This document shows, piece by piece, positions 8,524-17,020 of a stretch of 52,919 nt of DNA; positions within the stretch are counted from its first letter, which is position 1, and each line of letters opens with the position of its first letter. A program made the translations under genes and the position numbers. Under the pieces are notes generated by a model. The model had not been told where the DNA came from. It did no database searches and worked only from the letters and a program-made list of their open reading frames with translations. Where the stretch lies: assembly GCA_050248995.1 (NCBI GenBank), contig JBFWRI010000013.1, positions 1-52,919 of the forward strand. The letters are read 5' to 3'. The stretch comes from JBFWRI01 sp050248995. Its GTDB lineage: Bacteria > Pseudomonadota > Alphaproteobacteria > JAIXQD01.

Positions 8524-8679
8524 TTACGGTGCCTTCACATCATGCCCGGAGCTGGCTTTGGTACCCCCAAGAACAACGCGGGCCAACGCTGCGGGAGCGG
8601 TGCCTTCCAGAACTTGCACGAAGTTCGGATTGCAATCGAGAATGCCTTCAACAGGCAGGGGCTTCCGTAATGCGTTCAT
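8524..8679 (-). CDS. Small hypothetical protein, 51 aa
   Basis: A short gene with GAGG seven bases before its ATG. It encodes MNALRKPLPVEGILDCNPNF followed by a second half rich in alanine, valine and glycine and a charged end (HDVKAP). It starts 15 bases after the stop of the 109-residue gene on the same strand, so the pair is probably one transcript ending at the bidirectional hairpin at 8475. The spaced N-terminal segment and a GT/GG-rich middle are reminiscent of a small ribosomally made peptide, but no modification or export gene lies beside it, so I leave it unassigned. Confidence 0.55.
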   Translation of the reverse strand: MNALRKPLPVEGILDCNPNFVQVLEGTAPAALARVVLGGTKASSGHDVKAP

Positions 8680-8694
8680 AATATACCTCGTTAC

Positions 8695-9024
8695 TTAATT
8701 GTAACTATCATTTAATAGTATAGTATCCCAAGCTTCAACAGGATTTTTATCTTCTGTCCTTACCAAGGCTATTTTATCTGCTTTAACTAAGTATGAATTC
8801 AGCATCTCATTGACAGTATTGGGTAATTCCCGAGTAGTGCCATTGTCGAACAAAATTTCTAGTTTCTTGTTCAAATTCCGGTATTTGACCCATAGCGGAA
8901 TATTCTCAAATGGCTCGTCGTGGACAAGACAGATTTTGCCTCTGGCGTTTACAATAAGGGCGATGTTCATCAGTTCTACCCCCGCCGCGGGTTGGGTTTC
9001 GGAATATAATGCTGTCTGGCCCAT
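8695..9024 (-). CDS. Hypothetical protein, 109 aa
   Basis: ATG at 9024 with CAGGA eight bases upstream. The composition is more AT-rich than the neighbours. The body looks like a small beta-rich domain (ALIVNARGKICLVHDEP, LEILFDNGTTRELP, KIALVRTEDKNPVEAW), with alternating hydrophobic residues and no catalytic motif I know. The lower GC content suggests transfer. It leads a two-gene unit with the 51-residue gene downstream. Confidence 0.65.
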   Translation of the reverse strand: MGQTALYSETQPAAGVELMNIALIVNARGKICLVHDEPFENIPLWVKYRNLNKKLEILFDNGTTRELPNTVNEMLNSYLVKADKIALVRTEDKNPVEAWDTILLNDSYN

Positions 9025-9102
9025 AGGGTAATCCTGCCCGTTTTGTTCGGCAATTATGTATCTTAGGCCAAATCTAGGGGGTTGGGTTTAAAGACGCGTT
9101 AA

Positions 9103-9735
9103 TTAGATGGTTTTACGCGCTTTAATGGCGGCGATCAGCGTGCCGTCGTCCAGATAATCGACCTCGCCGCCCATGGGCATGCCCTGCGCGGGGCGGGTCA
9201 CGGTGATGCCAAGATCACGCACGCGCCCGGCGATATAGTGCGAGGTGGTCTGCCCTTCGATCGTGGCGCCCAGCGCCAAAATCATTTCCTTGATTTCTCC
9301 TTGGGCGACGCGCTGCATCAGCTCGGCAATGCGCAGCTGGTCAGGGCCCATGCCCGACAGGGCCGACAGTGTGCCGCCCAGAATATGATAGTGGCCCTTA
9401 TAGGCACCGCTGCGTTCCAGCGCCCACAGGTCATCAACGTCTTCCACAACGCACAGCGTGCCGGCATCGCGCTGCGGGTCGGTGCAGATCCAGCACGGAT
9501 CCTGCGTGTCGTAATTGCCGCATTGCAGGCAGGTGCGCACCTGGCTTTGCGTCGTGCTCAGGTGCTGGATCAGGCTTGGCAGCGCCGTCTCGCGGTGCTT
9601 CAGCAGATGCAGCGCCATACGGCGCGCGCTGCGCGGCCCAAGGCCCGGCAGTTTGGCTAGTGTGCGGATAAGCTCTTCCAGCGGCTGGGCCTGCTTGGCG
9701 CGGTGCGGCAGGATTTTTTCAAGGATCGGCAACAT
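9103..9735 (-). CDS. recR: Recombination protein RecR
   Basis: A 210-residue RecR: helix-hairpin-helix LAKLPGLGPRSARRMALHLL at about 26-45, a zinc finger with Cys 69, 72, 81 and 84, and a Toprim domain (LCVVEDVDDLWALERSG, MILALGATIEGQTTSHYIA). RecR forms a DNA clamp with RecO/RecF and loads RecA at gaps. It belongs with dnaX and ybaB, but here 1.2 kb holding four small plus-strand genes separates it from ybaB, so it must have its own promoter. Confidence 0.96.
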   Translation of the reverse strand: MLPILEKILPHRAKQAQPLEELIRTLAKLPGLGPRSARRMALHLLKHRETALPSLIQHLSTTQSQVRTCLQCGNYDTQDPCWICTDPQRDAGTLCVVEDVDDLWALERSGAYKGHYHILGGTLSALSGMGPDQLRIAELMQRVAQGEIKEMILALGATIEGQTTSHYIAGRVRDLGITVTRPAQGMPMGGEVDYLDDGTLIAAIKARKTI

Positions 9736-9866
9736 TCCCCAAGTGTATGAATGTTCTGTATTTTGGCCAAGGGAAAAGAAGGCGCCAGACAGGAAAGTAA
9801 AAAGCTGGATTTCAGGCGGCCCCGGCTGGTATAAACTGGTCTTCAGAAATTGATGCGAGATTCAAG

Positions 9867-10088
9867 ATGCCGTTATTTAAAAGCCAGCCCGGCGCACGTT
9901 TATTTGATGTGCTAAGATCGGACGAAGACCTTAAAGATGAGCGCCTTGAGTTGGATGGCGAAATTGACGTCCTTCAGGCCTACGGCGATGACGCATCAGA
10001 TGCCGCGGCGCGTGATTTGTACCTTGAAAGGCTTTTAGACAAGCGGAAAAAACCTTGGGGCTGGTTTTTGCCGGTACCCAGAGCATAG
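9867..10088 (+). CDS. Small hypothetical protein, 73 aa
   Basis: ATG at 9867 after an A-rich leader. A small acidic helical protein with a hydrophobic end (KKPWGWFLPVPRA). It is followed nine bases later by a 51-residue gene on the same strand. No family recognised. It is the first of four small plus-strand genes lying between recR and ybaB. Confidence 0.55.
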   Translation: MPLFKSQPGARLFDVLRSDEDLKDERLELDGEIDVLQAYGDDASDAAARDLYLERLLDKRKKPWGWFLPVPRA

Positions 10089-10097
10089 GAGCTGGCC

Positions 10098-10253
10098 ATG
10101 TGCGAAGTTCGGAGATACGAAGAGATCATCGCCGAAACCCGCCGCACATCAGACAGACAATCGGCTGACGAACCAGTGCGAGACCTCGAACTGGAATTGC
10201 GTCTGCAGCGTATCGCTGAAAAGCCGCCCGCCCGGCAAACCCGCCTGCGTTAA
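10098..10253 (+). CDS. Small hypothetical protein, 51 aa
   Basis: ATG at 10098 with AGGAG seven bases upstream. It encodes a highly charged helical peptide beginning MCEVRRYEEIIAETRR, with an LELELRLQRIAEKPP stretch that could form a short coiled coil, and ends in arginine. The nine-base gap from the preceding 73-residue gene suggests a two-gene operon. No function can be given. Confidence 0.55.
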   Translation: MCEVRRYEEIIAETRRTSDRQSADEPVRDLELELRLQRIAEKPPARQTRLR

Positions 10254-10349
10254 TCAACAGAATATTCTTTTTAAATCTGCCTTTGGGCTTGCGCATTCGC
10301 GCCGGTGTGACACTCTGCGTCCATATCAATTCTTATATGGGAGATAAAG

Positions 10350-10592
10350 ATGTCTGCTCTGGATCGTGTTTTTCACAACGCCCCCGCCACACTGCAATAC
10401 CAGGTCCTGCAGCAACTGATCGCTGCCGACCAGCCGCGTTTTGAGCAGGCCAAGGCTGCGCTGGAGACGGCAACGGACCGCGTTGAGCGTGAGGGCCTGT
10501 TCGCTGTTGTGGATGCCCATACGGCGCTGGAGCGCGAGTCGGTGCGTGCCCAGCTGCGCATGGGTGGCGCGGCCAAGCCGGCTGCGGAATAG
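10350..10592 (+). CDS. Small hypothetical protein, 80 aa
   Basis: ATG preceded by GGGAGATAAAG (good Shine-Dalgarno). The protein is almost entirely helical (residues 1-70) with heptad-like spacing of hydrophobic residues, and ends in an alanine/glycine tail. It is followed by another small gene at 10687 on the same strand. I do not recognise a family. Confidence 0.6.
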   Translation: MSALDRVFHNAPATLQYQVLQQLIAADQPRFEQAKAALETATDRVEREGLFAVVDAHTALERESVRAQLRMGGAAKPAAE

Positions 10593-10686
10593 TAACCGGC
10601 CGCAACCCGCTGGAATTAAAGTGAAAGTAATCGAAGCGGCGCGCGCTAGCGCTTTTGGCTGTATTATCTCCAGCAGCGGAGAGAAC

Positions 10687-10935
10687 ATGATGAAAATGTC
10701 ATCCCTGAATGCCGTCGTCACAGCAGCGTTGCTGCCACTGCAGTCGGTCGCGCGCGGATTGCTTCAGGCCCCGGTCAACCGCGCCTGCACACGTGACCCG
10801 GTAGTTGATGACAGCTTCGTGCAGTTTGTTAAAGACCTGCGCGCGGGCGGCTATACCGGCCCGATATTCGGATCAGGTCGTTCGTCATCAACGCCGCGCA
10901 GCCGTTTCTGCGGCATTTTCCAATCGTCGCTTTAA
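10687..10935 (+). CDS. Small hypothetical protein, 82 aa
   Basis: Starts at the first of two adjacent ATGs, with GGAG six bases upstream. An earlier in-frame ATG at 10441 lies inside the preceding gene and is rejected. The N-terminal 30 residues are hydrophobic and amphipathic (SSLNAVVTAALLPLQSVA). The rest is polar with SGRSSSTPRSR and two cysteines. No known motif. It ends 19 bases before the convergent ybaB stop. Confidence 0.55.
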   Translation: MMKMSSLNAVVTAALLPLQSVARGLLQAPVNRACTRDPVVDDSFVQFVKDLRAGGYTGPIFGSGRSSSTPRSRFCGIFQSSL

Positions 10936-10954
10936 TTACCGGTTTTCGGCTGCC

Positions 10955-11269
10955 CTAAAACGGCAATTTAACGCCCGGCGGCAGTTGCAGGCCACCCATC
11001 ATCTGCTGCTGTTCGGCTTGCATGATGGCTTCGATTCTGGTGCGCGCATCGTTGATGGCAGCGACGACCAAGTCTTCCAGCATATCTTTATCGTCCATCA
11101 CCGATGCATCAATGGTCACCTTTTTGGCTTCATGCTTGCCGGTTAGTGTAACCTGCACGGCGCCACCGCCTGATTGACCGGTAATTTCGGTTTCATTCAG
11201 GCGTTCCTGCATATCGGCCAGCTTGGCCTGCATCTGTTGTGCCTGTTGCATCATTTTCGCGATATTCAT
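10955..11269 (-). CDS. ybaB: YbaB/EbfC nucleoid-associated protein
   Basis: A 104-residue DNA-binding protein of the YbaB/EbfC family: N-terminal helix rich in methionine and glutamine (IAKMMQQAQQMQAKLADMQE), the central GGGAVQVTLTGKHEAKKVTI strands, and a C-terminal helix ending in MMGGLQLPPGVKLPF, all typical. It forms tweezer-like dimers that coat DNA. It follows dnaX on the same strand after a 139-base gap that holds a diverged family 1 repeat. Confidence 0.95.
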   Translation of the reverse strand: MNIAKMMQQAQQMQAKLADMQERLNETEITGQSGGGAVQVTLTGKHEAKKVTIDASVMDDKDMLEDLVVAAINDARTRIEAIMQAEQQQMMGGLQLPPGVKLPF

Positions 11270-11310
11270 GTCTAACCCTAACTACAGTGGAGATCTGCTT
11301 CGTTGCCTTA

Positions 11311-11354
11311 GTGCTTGCATCCTCATGTACCTTATGTACATTCCGGTGCTGCGC
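11311..11354 (+). repeat. Dispersed palindromic element, family 1, diverged copy
   Basis: Contains CCTCATGTACCTTATGTACA followed by TTCCGGTGCT, matching the GTAC-centred core and CCGG block of the other family 1 copies but lacking their tail. It lies between dnaX and ybaB. Confidence 0.45.
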
Positions 11355-11408
11355 GCTGTGGCGCCTTGCATATCCCTCACTGTAGCGGGCTATACAAAGC
11401 AATAAATT

Positions 11409-13274
11409 CTATTCGATTTCGTCGGCTACATTATCCTCATCTTCGGTCGCCTCGGCAACGGCCAGCACGCGTTCCTGAACTTCTTTCAGCGTCGCTTCGG
11501 GGAACGCCTGCATCACCGCCTGCACCAGTGGGTGCGCCATGGCGGTGGCGCGGCGCACGTCATCGGCAGCTTTATCCTGCGCGGCCAGCGAGATATCGCC
11601 GCCTTCGCGGGCGATGCTGACAATCCAGCGGTCACCGGTCCACTCTGATAAACACTGGCCGACACGACCGGCAAAGTTATTGGTAGCGCGCGGGCCTGGC
11701 ACAAGGTTGATGCGGCCGGGTGCCAGTGAAACGAGGCGTGCGTTCTGGTACAGCTCGGCGTGCAGGCTGACTTCGCGTTTATCAAGGAACAGTGCGACTA
11801 GTTTGCGCCAGTCACCCGCCAGATCAAGCGACAGCGCGCTGACAACGTTCGGCTGCGGCGCATCGTCGGGGAGATTTGTGGGTGCGCTGATGGGCGTGGC
11901 GACAGGAACGGCCACCATGCCGCCGCCAACCGCGCGTAGCATCTTGGTTCCGCCTGATGGTCCGGACGGGCCGCTGGAAGGAGTGCCGCCGCCTTGTGGC
12001 GCAGATGATGTGCGCGAGCCGAGGTCAGTTGGTGATGGCAATGTGGCGGCGTAAGCGATGCGCACCAGAACCATGGCCGCCGCCTGCGCGGGGTGCAGCG
12101 CCTGCTGCACTTCGCCAATGCCTTTGACAAGGATCTGCCAGATGCGCGTTAAGCCGGAAAGGCTGTGTTCGGGCAGCAGGCGTTGCAGCGCCTGGCGGTC
12201 CATTTCCGGCAGTGTGGTGTCATCGGCCAGCTGCGGCAGTACTTTGCCGCGCGTCAGCAGGTGCGTTAAATCGGCGATATCGTGCAGCACGGTCAGCGCA
12301 TCGGCGCCGGCGGCCTGCATGGCATCAAAATGCTTCAGCGCGCCGGCCGGGTTGCCGGTGGTCAGCATTGCGTAAAGTTCAATGATGGCGCTGCGGTCGG
12401 CAAGGCCCAGCATGCCCTGCACGTCAGCGGCGGTGATCTGGTTATCAACGGCGCGGGCCATACCCTGATCAAGCAGCGACAGGCCATCGCGCACCGAACC
12501 GTCGGCCGCACGTGCGATCAGGCGCAGCGCTTCGGGCTCGGCCACAAAACCTTCCTTGCCACACACATCATCGAAATGTTTGTACAGCACATCACTGGCG
12601 ACGCGGCGCAGGTCGAAACGCTGGCAGCGCGACAGCACGGTAACGGGTACCTTGCGGATTTCGGTGGTGGCGAACACGAATTTCACATGCGATGGCGGTT
12701 CTTCCAGCGTCTTCAGCAGCGCGTTGAAGGCGCTTTTCGACAGCATGTGGACTTCGTCGATGATGTAGACCTTGCAGCGACCCATGACAGGCGCATAGCG
12801 CACGCCGTCAAGGATTTCGCGCATGTCGTCAACGCCGGTACGCGACGCGGCGTCGACTTCCAGTACATCAACGCAGCGGTCTTCGCCGATGGCCACGCAG
12901 GTCGGGCAGGCGCCGCACGGCTTGATGGTGGGTGCTGTATTCTTACCGTCAACGCCGGTGCAGTTCAGGCCCTTGGCAATGATGCGGGCCGTGGTGGTTT
13001 TACCGGTGCCGCGCACGCCGGTCAGCATCCACGCCTGTGCGATGCGGCCGGTGGCGAAAGCATTCGTCAGCGTGGTGACCAGAACATCCTGGCCGACAAG
13101 TGTATCGAAATTCTCGGGACGGTATTTGCGCGCCAGTACGCGATACACGGTACTGTCTTGTTGGCGGGCATACTCTGTGGTGCCCGCAACCGTGTCCCGC
13201 GAGGGAGTATCACCGAATAAATTGACGTCGTCAGCAGGCAAACTTTCTGCTGTATTTTCGAACAAGGAAGACAT
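11409..13274 (-). CDS. dnaX: DNA polymerase III subunit gamma/tau
   Basis: A 621-residue clamp-loader ATPase. Walker A GVRGTGKT at 86-93, zinc-finger cysteines including C120, C123 and C126, Walker B IIDEVHML at about 171-178 and the SRC motif (LSRCQRFDLRR) are all present. A glycine/serine/proline-rich linker follows at about 415-445, then the tau-like C-terminal domain. The N-terminal extension before YRVLARKYRP contains SRDTVAGTTEYAR (residues 25-37), which is encoded by a family 2 palindromic element also found in the ubiH-like gene. I saw no A-rich slippery site for a shorter gamma product. Confidence 0.96.
   Translation of the reverse strand: MSSLFENTAESLPADDVNLFGDTPSRDTVAGTTEYARQQDSTVYRVLARKYRPENFDTLVGQDVLVTTLTNAFATGRIAQAWMLTGVRGTGKTTTARIIAKGLNCTGVDGKNTAPTIKPCGACPTCVAIGEDRCVDVLEVDAASRTGVDDMREILDGVRYAPVMGRCKVYIIDEVHMLSKSAFNALLKTLEEPPSHVKFVFATTEIRKVPVTVLSRCQRFDLRRVASDVLYKHFDDVCGKEGFVAEPEALRLIARAADGSVRDGLSLLDQGMARAVDNQITAADVQGMLGLADRSAIIELYAMLTTGNPAGALKHFDAMQAAGADALTVLHDIADLTHLLTRGKVLPQLADDTTLPEMDRQALQRLLPEHSLSGLTRIWQILVKGIGEVQQALHPAQAAAMVLVRIAYAATLPSPTDLGSRTSSAPQGGGTPSSGPSGPSGGTKMLRAVGGGMVAVPVATPISAPTNLPDDAPQPNVVSALSLDLAGDWRKLVALFLDKREVSLHAELYQNARLVSLAPGRINLVPGPRATNNFAGRVGQCLSEWTGDRWIVSIAREGGDISLAAQDKAADDVRRATAMAHPLVQAVMQAFPEATLKEVQERVLAVAEATEDEDNVADEIE
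13163..13200 (-). repeat. Family 2 palindromic element inside dnaX
   Basis: Plus strand reads GGCGGGCATACTCTGTGG then TGCCCGCAACCGTGTCCCGC. It is translated in dnaX as SRDTVAGTTEYAR. It matches the element inside the ubiH-like gene at 31620 in strand and reading frame, and the intergenic copies near 23744, 25613, 42959 and 50787. Confidence 0.8.
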
Positions 13275-13329
13275 GCCTTTAATTTAGCGCACCCAGCCCA
13301 GCAGGGTCTAGGTTTTTCTGACCTGTGGA

Positions 13330-14364
13330 TTACTTGGCTTCTGCTGTTGCGTAGCGCTTTTTCAGGCGTTTCAGTACATTCGCCGGGCGCTTGTTTGCTG
13401 GCAGATCGGCGTCGACGCCATCCAGATTGCCAAATGCCTTTTCAAGACGCGGCATGACTTCGGCAATCTTATCCGGAAACTTTTCCTCGCACGACTTCAG
13501 AAGCTTGGAAACGATATCGAGCACTTTGCCAACCATGTTAGCGTGGAACTTGTGTCTGGAAATAGCTTCCAGCATAAAGTGCGGCGCATGCGTGGCTGTA
13601 TCATTATAAAGCTTGTTTACAATTCCCATATCGACGTCGCTAAGTCCAAGGGATTTCGGGCCTGGGCTGCCGGGTGACTCATTCGTAATAAACAAGATAT
13701 CGGCAATCACACGCGAACCGCCAGCCTTGTCATTTTCCATGGCGAATGGCAGCTGCAGCACCAATGAGGCCACTGTGTCCATAAACAGTTTGCGACGACC
13801 TTCGGGGTCGCTCATTTTCTTAGCCTGCTCGGGGTCAGCCGCCAGCATAAGTACATGCACAAGGCGGCTGTAAACCATGCCGGTTATTTCCGGGGTAATC
13901 TTCTGGACTTTGTTATAATTCTTTAAGAAGTTGAGTATTTCCGACGATGGTTCCTGGCCTTTGCGCCATCCCTGAGCTGCTGTTGCGCCCATGGTATAAG
14001 TGCAGGCATAAACAAGCTGCTGGACAAATTCGTGGTACAGAATTCTGTCATTCGTGAATGCCTTACCGTCTTTGAAATCCTGCGCAAGGCTGGGCAACAT
14101 ATCCACCAAGACACCGCCAAGGCGGTTGTCGCTCAGGTCTTCACGGAAGCAATTGATCAACGCCTCTTTCCATGAGTCGTAGGTTTTGGGATCCGACAGA
14201 TACAAATTCAACGCATATTGAACGGCTGTAATCGGGTGCTTTTCCAGCGACGCCAGCAATGCGGTGCCTTCGCCCAGTGTCACGGCGTTGCCGATCTTCT
14301 TTCTGAGACTGGTGGCAACCTGAGTGCTGAGCTTGTCGACGGCTGATGTTTTTGTATCGGTCAT
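13330..14364 (-). CDS. Hypothetical protein, 344 aa
   Basis: Start chosen at ATG 14364 (MTDTKTSAVDKL), which has AAGGA nine bases upstream; an in-frame extension to 14415 runs into the SRP RNA gene. The protein is soluble and predicted all-helical, with no membrane segment, repeats or catalytic motif that I recognise. It lies between the SRP RNA gene and dnaX on the same strand, 55 bases upstream of dnaX, where a gene is not usual. Codon use is slightly more AT-rich than dnaX, which may mean later acquisition. Confidence 0.75.
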   Translation of the reverse strand: MTDTKTSAVDKLSTQVATSLRKKIGNAVTLGEGTALLASLEKHPITAVQYALNLYLSDPKTYDSWKEALINCFREDLSDNRLGGVLVDMLPSLAQDFKDGKAFTNDRILYHEFVQQLVYACTYTMGATAAQGWRKGQEPSSEILNFLKNYNKVQKITPEITGMVYSRLVHVLMLAADPEQAKKMSDPEGRRKLFMDTVASLVLQLPFAMENDKAGGSRVIADILFITNESPGSPGPKSLGLSDVDMGIVNKLYNDTATHAPHFMLEAISRHKFHANMVGKVLDIVSKLLKSCEEKFPDKIAEVMPRLEKAFGNLDGVDADLPANKRPANVLKRLKKRYATAEAK

Positions 14365-14401
14365 TTTATTTTTCCTTAAAAATATGCGTCTCAAAAATTC
14401 G

Positions 14402-14506
<105 letters not shown>

Positions 14507-14542
14507 CCTGTGTAGCACAGCAGGCGCTGTGAATAAAAGCGG

Positions 14543-15367
14543 TTATTGCGGGCGCTTACCCTGCGGGTAGGTGCCTAGAATACGGATATCGCTGGTGAAA
14601 AAGCGCAATTCGTCCAGCGCGTGCTGTGTGCGGTCTTCACCCGGGTGGGCTTCGATATCGATATAGAAGCTGGCGGATGTGAAATCCTTTTCCGACAAAT
14701 AGCTTTCAATCTTCGTCAGGTTGATGCCACTGGTGGCGAAACCACCCAGCGCCTTGTACAGCGCGGCGGGAATGCTGCGCAGCGTGAATTCCAGTGACGT
14801 GATAACGGGTGCGCCGACGGCGGGAACGTCGGGCGTGCGCGACAGCACAAGAAAGCGCGTCATGTTCGCCGGGTTATCCGAAATACCGGTGGCGAGCGTG
14901 ATAAGGCCATACGCCGCACCAGCGCGGGCACTGGCGACAGCGGCGATGGTGGGGTTGCCGCGCAGCGCGACTTCGGCCGCGCCGCCTGCAGTATCATGGA
15001 ACACGACGGGCGTGATGTTGTGCTTGGTCAGAAAGCCACGCACCTGTGTTAGTGCTTGTTCGTGGCTGAGCGCCGTGCCGATACCTTCCAGCGTGGCGCC
15101 CGGTACAGCCAGCAGGTGATGGTCGATCGGTTCATAATGTTCGCCCACAATGTGCAGGCCGCTGCCCGGCAACAGGCTGTGCACATCGGCCACGCGCCCG
15201 GCGATACGGTTTTCGACAGGAATGACGGCGCGGTCGGCCGCGCCGGTCTGCACCGCGGCGAAGGCTTCGGCGAAGCTGGGGCAGGGTAATGGCTCTGCCT
15301 GCGGGAAGAGGTGCAGCAGGGCTGCTTCCGAGTAGGCTCCCGGCTGGCCTTGGAAAGACACTTTCAT
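14543..15367 (-). CDS. pheA: Prephenate dehydratase
   Basis: A 274-residue monofunctional enzyme converting prephenate to phenylpyruvate in phenylalanine synthesis. The catalytic domain begins VSFQGQPGAYSEAA and carries PVENRIAGRV and the essential threonine in NMTRFLVL (about residue 168). A regulatory ACT domain follows from about 188 with GINLTKIESYLSEK, where the canonical ESRP is ESYL, so phenylalanine feedback may differ. No chorismate mutase domain is present. It is divergent from the cytochrome c gene, a pairing common in alphaproteobacteria. Confidence 0.94.
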   Translation of the reverse strand: MKVSFQGQPGAYSEAALLHLFPQAEPLPCPSFAEAFAAVQTGAADRAVIPVENRIAGRVADVHSLLPGSGLHIVGEHYEPIDHHLLAVPGATLEGIGTALSHEQALTQVRGFLTKHNITPVVFHDTAGGAAEVALRGNPTIAAVASARAGAAYGLITLATGISDNPANMTRFLVLSRTPDVPAVGAPVITSLEFTLRSIPAALYKALGGFATSGINLTKIESYLSEKDFTSASFYIDIEAHPGEDRTQHALDELRFFTSDIRILGTYPQGKRPQ

Positions 15368-15452
15368 AGGCCTGTTTTAGGCCAAAAGGCATGCCCTCGA
15401 CAAGCTGCATGACCTTCGATATTTTAGCGCCAGTTGTTTTCATGGTGTCCCA

Positions 15453-15974
15453 ATGAACAGTTTTGAGTGGAACAAGATTTTCGGCGCCCTTTTATTGGCC
15501 GGCCTCGTCGCGTTGCTGGCCGGTTTCGTGTCGGGCAAGCTCGTACACCCCGAACGTCTGGAAAAATCGGTACTGGCGATTGATGGCGCGGTTGTTGAAC
15601 AGGCTGCAGCGGGCGCTGCCGCAGCGCCGGCCGGCCCGGGGGATATCACCGAGCTGCTGAAGACTGCCGATGTAGCCATGGGCCAGAAAGTGTCGCGCGC
15701 CTGCGCCGCCTGCCACAGCTTTGATAAGGGCGGGGCCAACAAGGTCGGCCCGAACCTGTTTGGTATCGTTGGCGCCAAGCACGCCCATGCAGCAGGTTTT
15801 GCTTATTCAGATGTTCTGAAGGGTATGGCCAGCAAGCCGTGGACGGAAGACGAGCTGAACCATTTCCTGTATGACCCGAAGGGTTATGCCAAGGGCACCA
15901 AGATGGCGTTCGCGGGCGTGAAGAAAGACGCCGACCGCGCCGCGCTGATCGCGTATCTCCGCACTTTAAAGTAA
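15453..15974 (+). CDS. Membrane-anchored class I cytochrome c (CycM-like)
   Basis: A 173-residue protein with an uncleaved N-terminal membrane anchor (about residues 8-28), an alanine/proline linker and a cytochrome c domain with the haem site CAACH at 84-88 and the axial methionine M151 in GTKMAF. It resembles CycM/cytochrome c552 of alphaproteobacteria, which shuttles electrons from the bc1 complex to a terminal oxidase while tethered to the membrane. Its own promoter is expected in the 85-base divergent gap with pheA. Confidence 0.93.
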   Translation: MNSFEWNKIFGALLLAGLVALLAGFVSGKLVHPERLEKSVLAIDGAVVEQAAAGAAAAPAGPGDITELLKTADVAMGQKVSRACAACHSFDKGGANKVGPNLFGIVGAKHAHAAGFAYSDVLKGMASKPWTEDELNHFLYDPKGYAKGTKMAFAGVKKDADRAALIAYLRTLK

Positions 15975-16008
15975 CCGGTTTCTAACTGGGCTGGGCGCCT
16001 GTTGCGCG

Positions 16009-16080
16009 CTGCTGCGCTTCCGGTGCTCACGTACGTCAATGTACGCTGCGCCCCGGTTCTCGCTACGCATCAACATTCGT
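16009..16080 (+). repeat. Dispersed palindromic element, family 1, copy 2
   Basis: CTGCGCTTCCGGTGCTCACG followed by the palindrome GTACGTCAATGTAC, then CTGCGCCCCGGTTCTCGC and a CGCATCAACATTCG tail. It lies in the convergent gap between the cytochrome c and rpoH genes. Confidence 0.75.
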
Positions 16081-16114
16081 CTCGACCTAGCGAAACTGTC
16101 TTGTGTTAGATGGG

Positions 16115-17020
16115 TTACGCGGCCTGGTAGAAATCCTGGTGCCGCTTGGCGCAGTTGGTAATGGCGGCTTTCAGCTTTTCCAGTGCGCGGGCTTCCAGCT
16201 GGCGCACGCGCTCCTTGCTGACACCCAGATGTGTGCCAAGCGCTTCCAGCGTCATGCTGTCTTCCTCGTCCTGCAGGCGGCGCTGGGTGATGATCTCGCG
16301 CTCGCGCGTATCCAGCTGGCTGAGCGCGTTCTGCAGGCAGCCGTTGCGTACCTTCGTGTCGTGGCTGCGCATAATGCTCTCTTCCGGCGTCGGTGCTGTA
16401 TCGGCCAGCGTATCGCCCCATTCGCGGGTCTGGCCCTCGCTATCGTTACCGATGGGCGCCGACATCGACTGGTCGGGCGAGCCCATGCGCGTTTCCATCG
16501 CCTCGACATCGCTGACCGCAACACCGAGCGTTTTGGCGATTTCAAGCCGTGTGTCGGTTGACAGGTGCCCATCATATTCAGCGCCGTCACTGCGGCCGGC
16601 AATCTGCGCGCGCAGGCGCCGCAGGTTGAAGAACAGCGATTTATGCGCGGCGGTGGTGCCGGTGCGCACGATCGACCAGTTGCGCAGGATGTAATCCTGT
16701 ATCTGCGCCTTGATCCACCATGCGGCGTAGGTTGAAAAGCGCACCTCGCGCTCGGGGTCGAATTTGTTGACGGCCAGCATCAGACCGATGTTGCCTTCCT
16801 GAATCAGGTCGCCCAGCGGCAGGCCATACAATTTGAATTTGCTGGCGATAGAAACCACAAGGCGCGTGTGCGCGCGGATCAGCGCGTGCATGGCCTGTTT
16901 GTCGCCCAGCGCGCGCCAGCGGATCGCCAGCTCCTGTTCGTAATCACGACTTAACAGCGCCTCGTTCATGGCGGTTTTGATGTAATTCAGCTGGGCGGGG
17001 GCGACATCGGTAAAGGCCAT
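16115..17020 (-). CDS. rpoH: RNA polymerase heat-shock sigma factor RpoH
   Basis: A 301-residue sigma-32 type factor. Region 2 contains DLIQEGNIGLMLAVNKFDPE and FSTYAAWWIKAQIQDYILRN; the RpoH box is recognisable as KSLFFNLRR; region 4 ends with GVSKERVRQLEARALEKLK. It directs transcription of heat-shock genes. The start at 17020 (MAFTDVAPAQ) has AAAGGA about 10 bases upstream; an in-frame ATG 48 bases further up is less likely. Regulation by mRNA structure, as in E. coli, was not evident by eye. Confidence 0.95.
   Translation of the reverse strand: MAFTDVAPAQLNYIKTAMNEALLSRDYEQELAIRWRALGDKQAMHALIRAHTRLVVSIASKFKLYGLPLGDLIQEGNIGLMLAVNKFDPEREVRFSTYAAWWIKAQIQDYILRNWSIVRTGTTAAHKSLFFNLRRLRAQIAGRSDGAEYDGHLSTDTRLEIAKTLGVAVSDVEAMETRMGSPDQSMSAPIGNDSEGQTREWGDTLADTAPTPEESIMRSHDTKVRNGCLQNALSQLDTREREIITQRRLQDEEDSMTLEALGTHLGVSKERVRQLEARALEKLKAAITNCAKRHQDFYQAA

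Noticed and set aside
8489..8698. 69-codon plus-strand frame after the TlpA-like gene
   Set aside because: It starts inside the terminator hairpin and lies opposite the 51-codon gene, which has a much better ribosome binding site.
12282..13220. 312-codon open frame antisense to dnaX
   Set aside because: Fully inside dnaX, whose motifs are all intact. No ribosome binding site or domain on the antisense side.
11409..13274. Programmed frameshift in dnaX giving a gamma product
   Set aside because: I looked for an A/G-rich slippery heptamer in the region after the ATPase domain and saw none. The linker is Gly/Ser/Pro-rich without A-runs.
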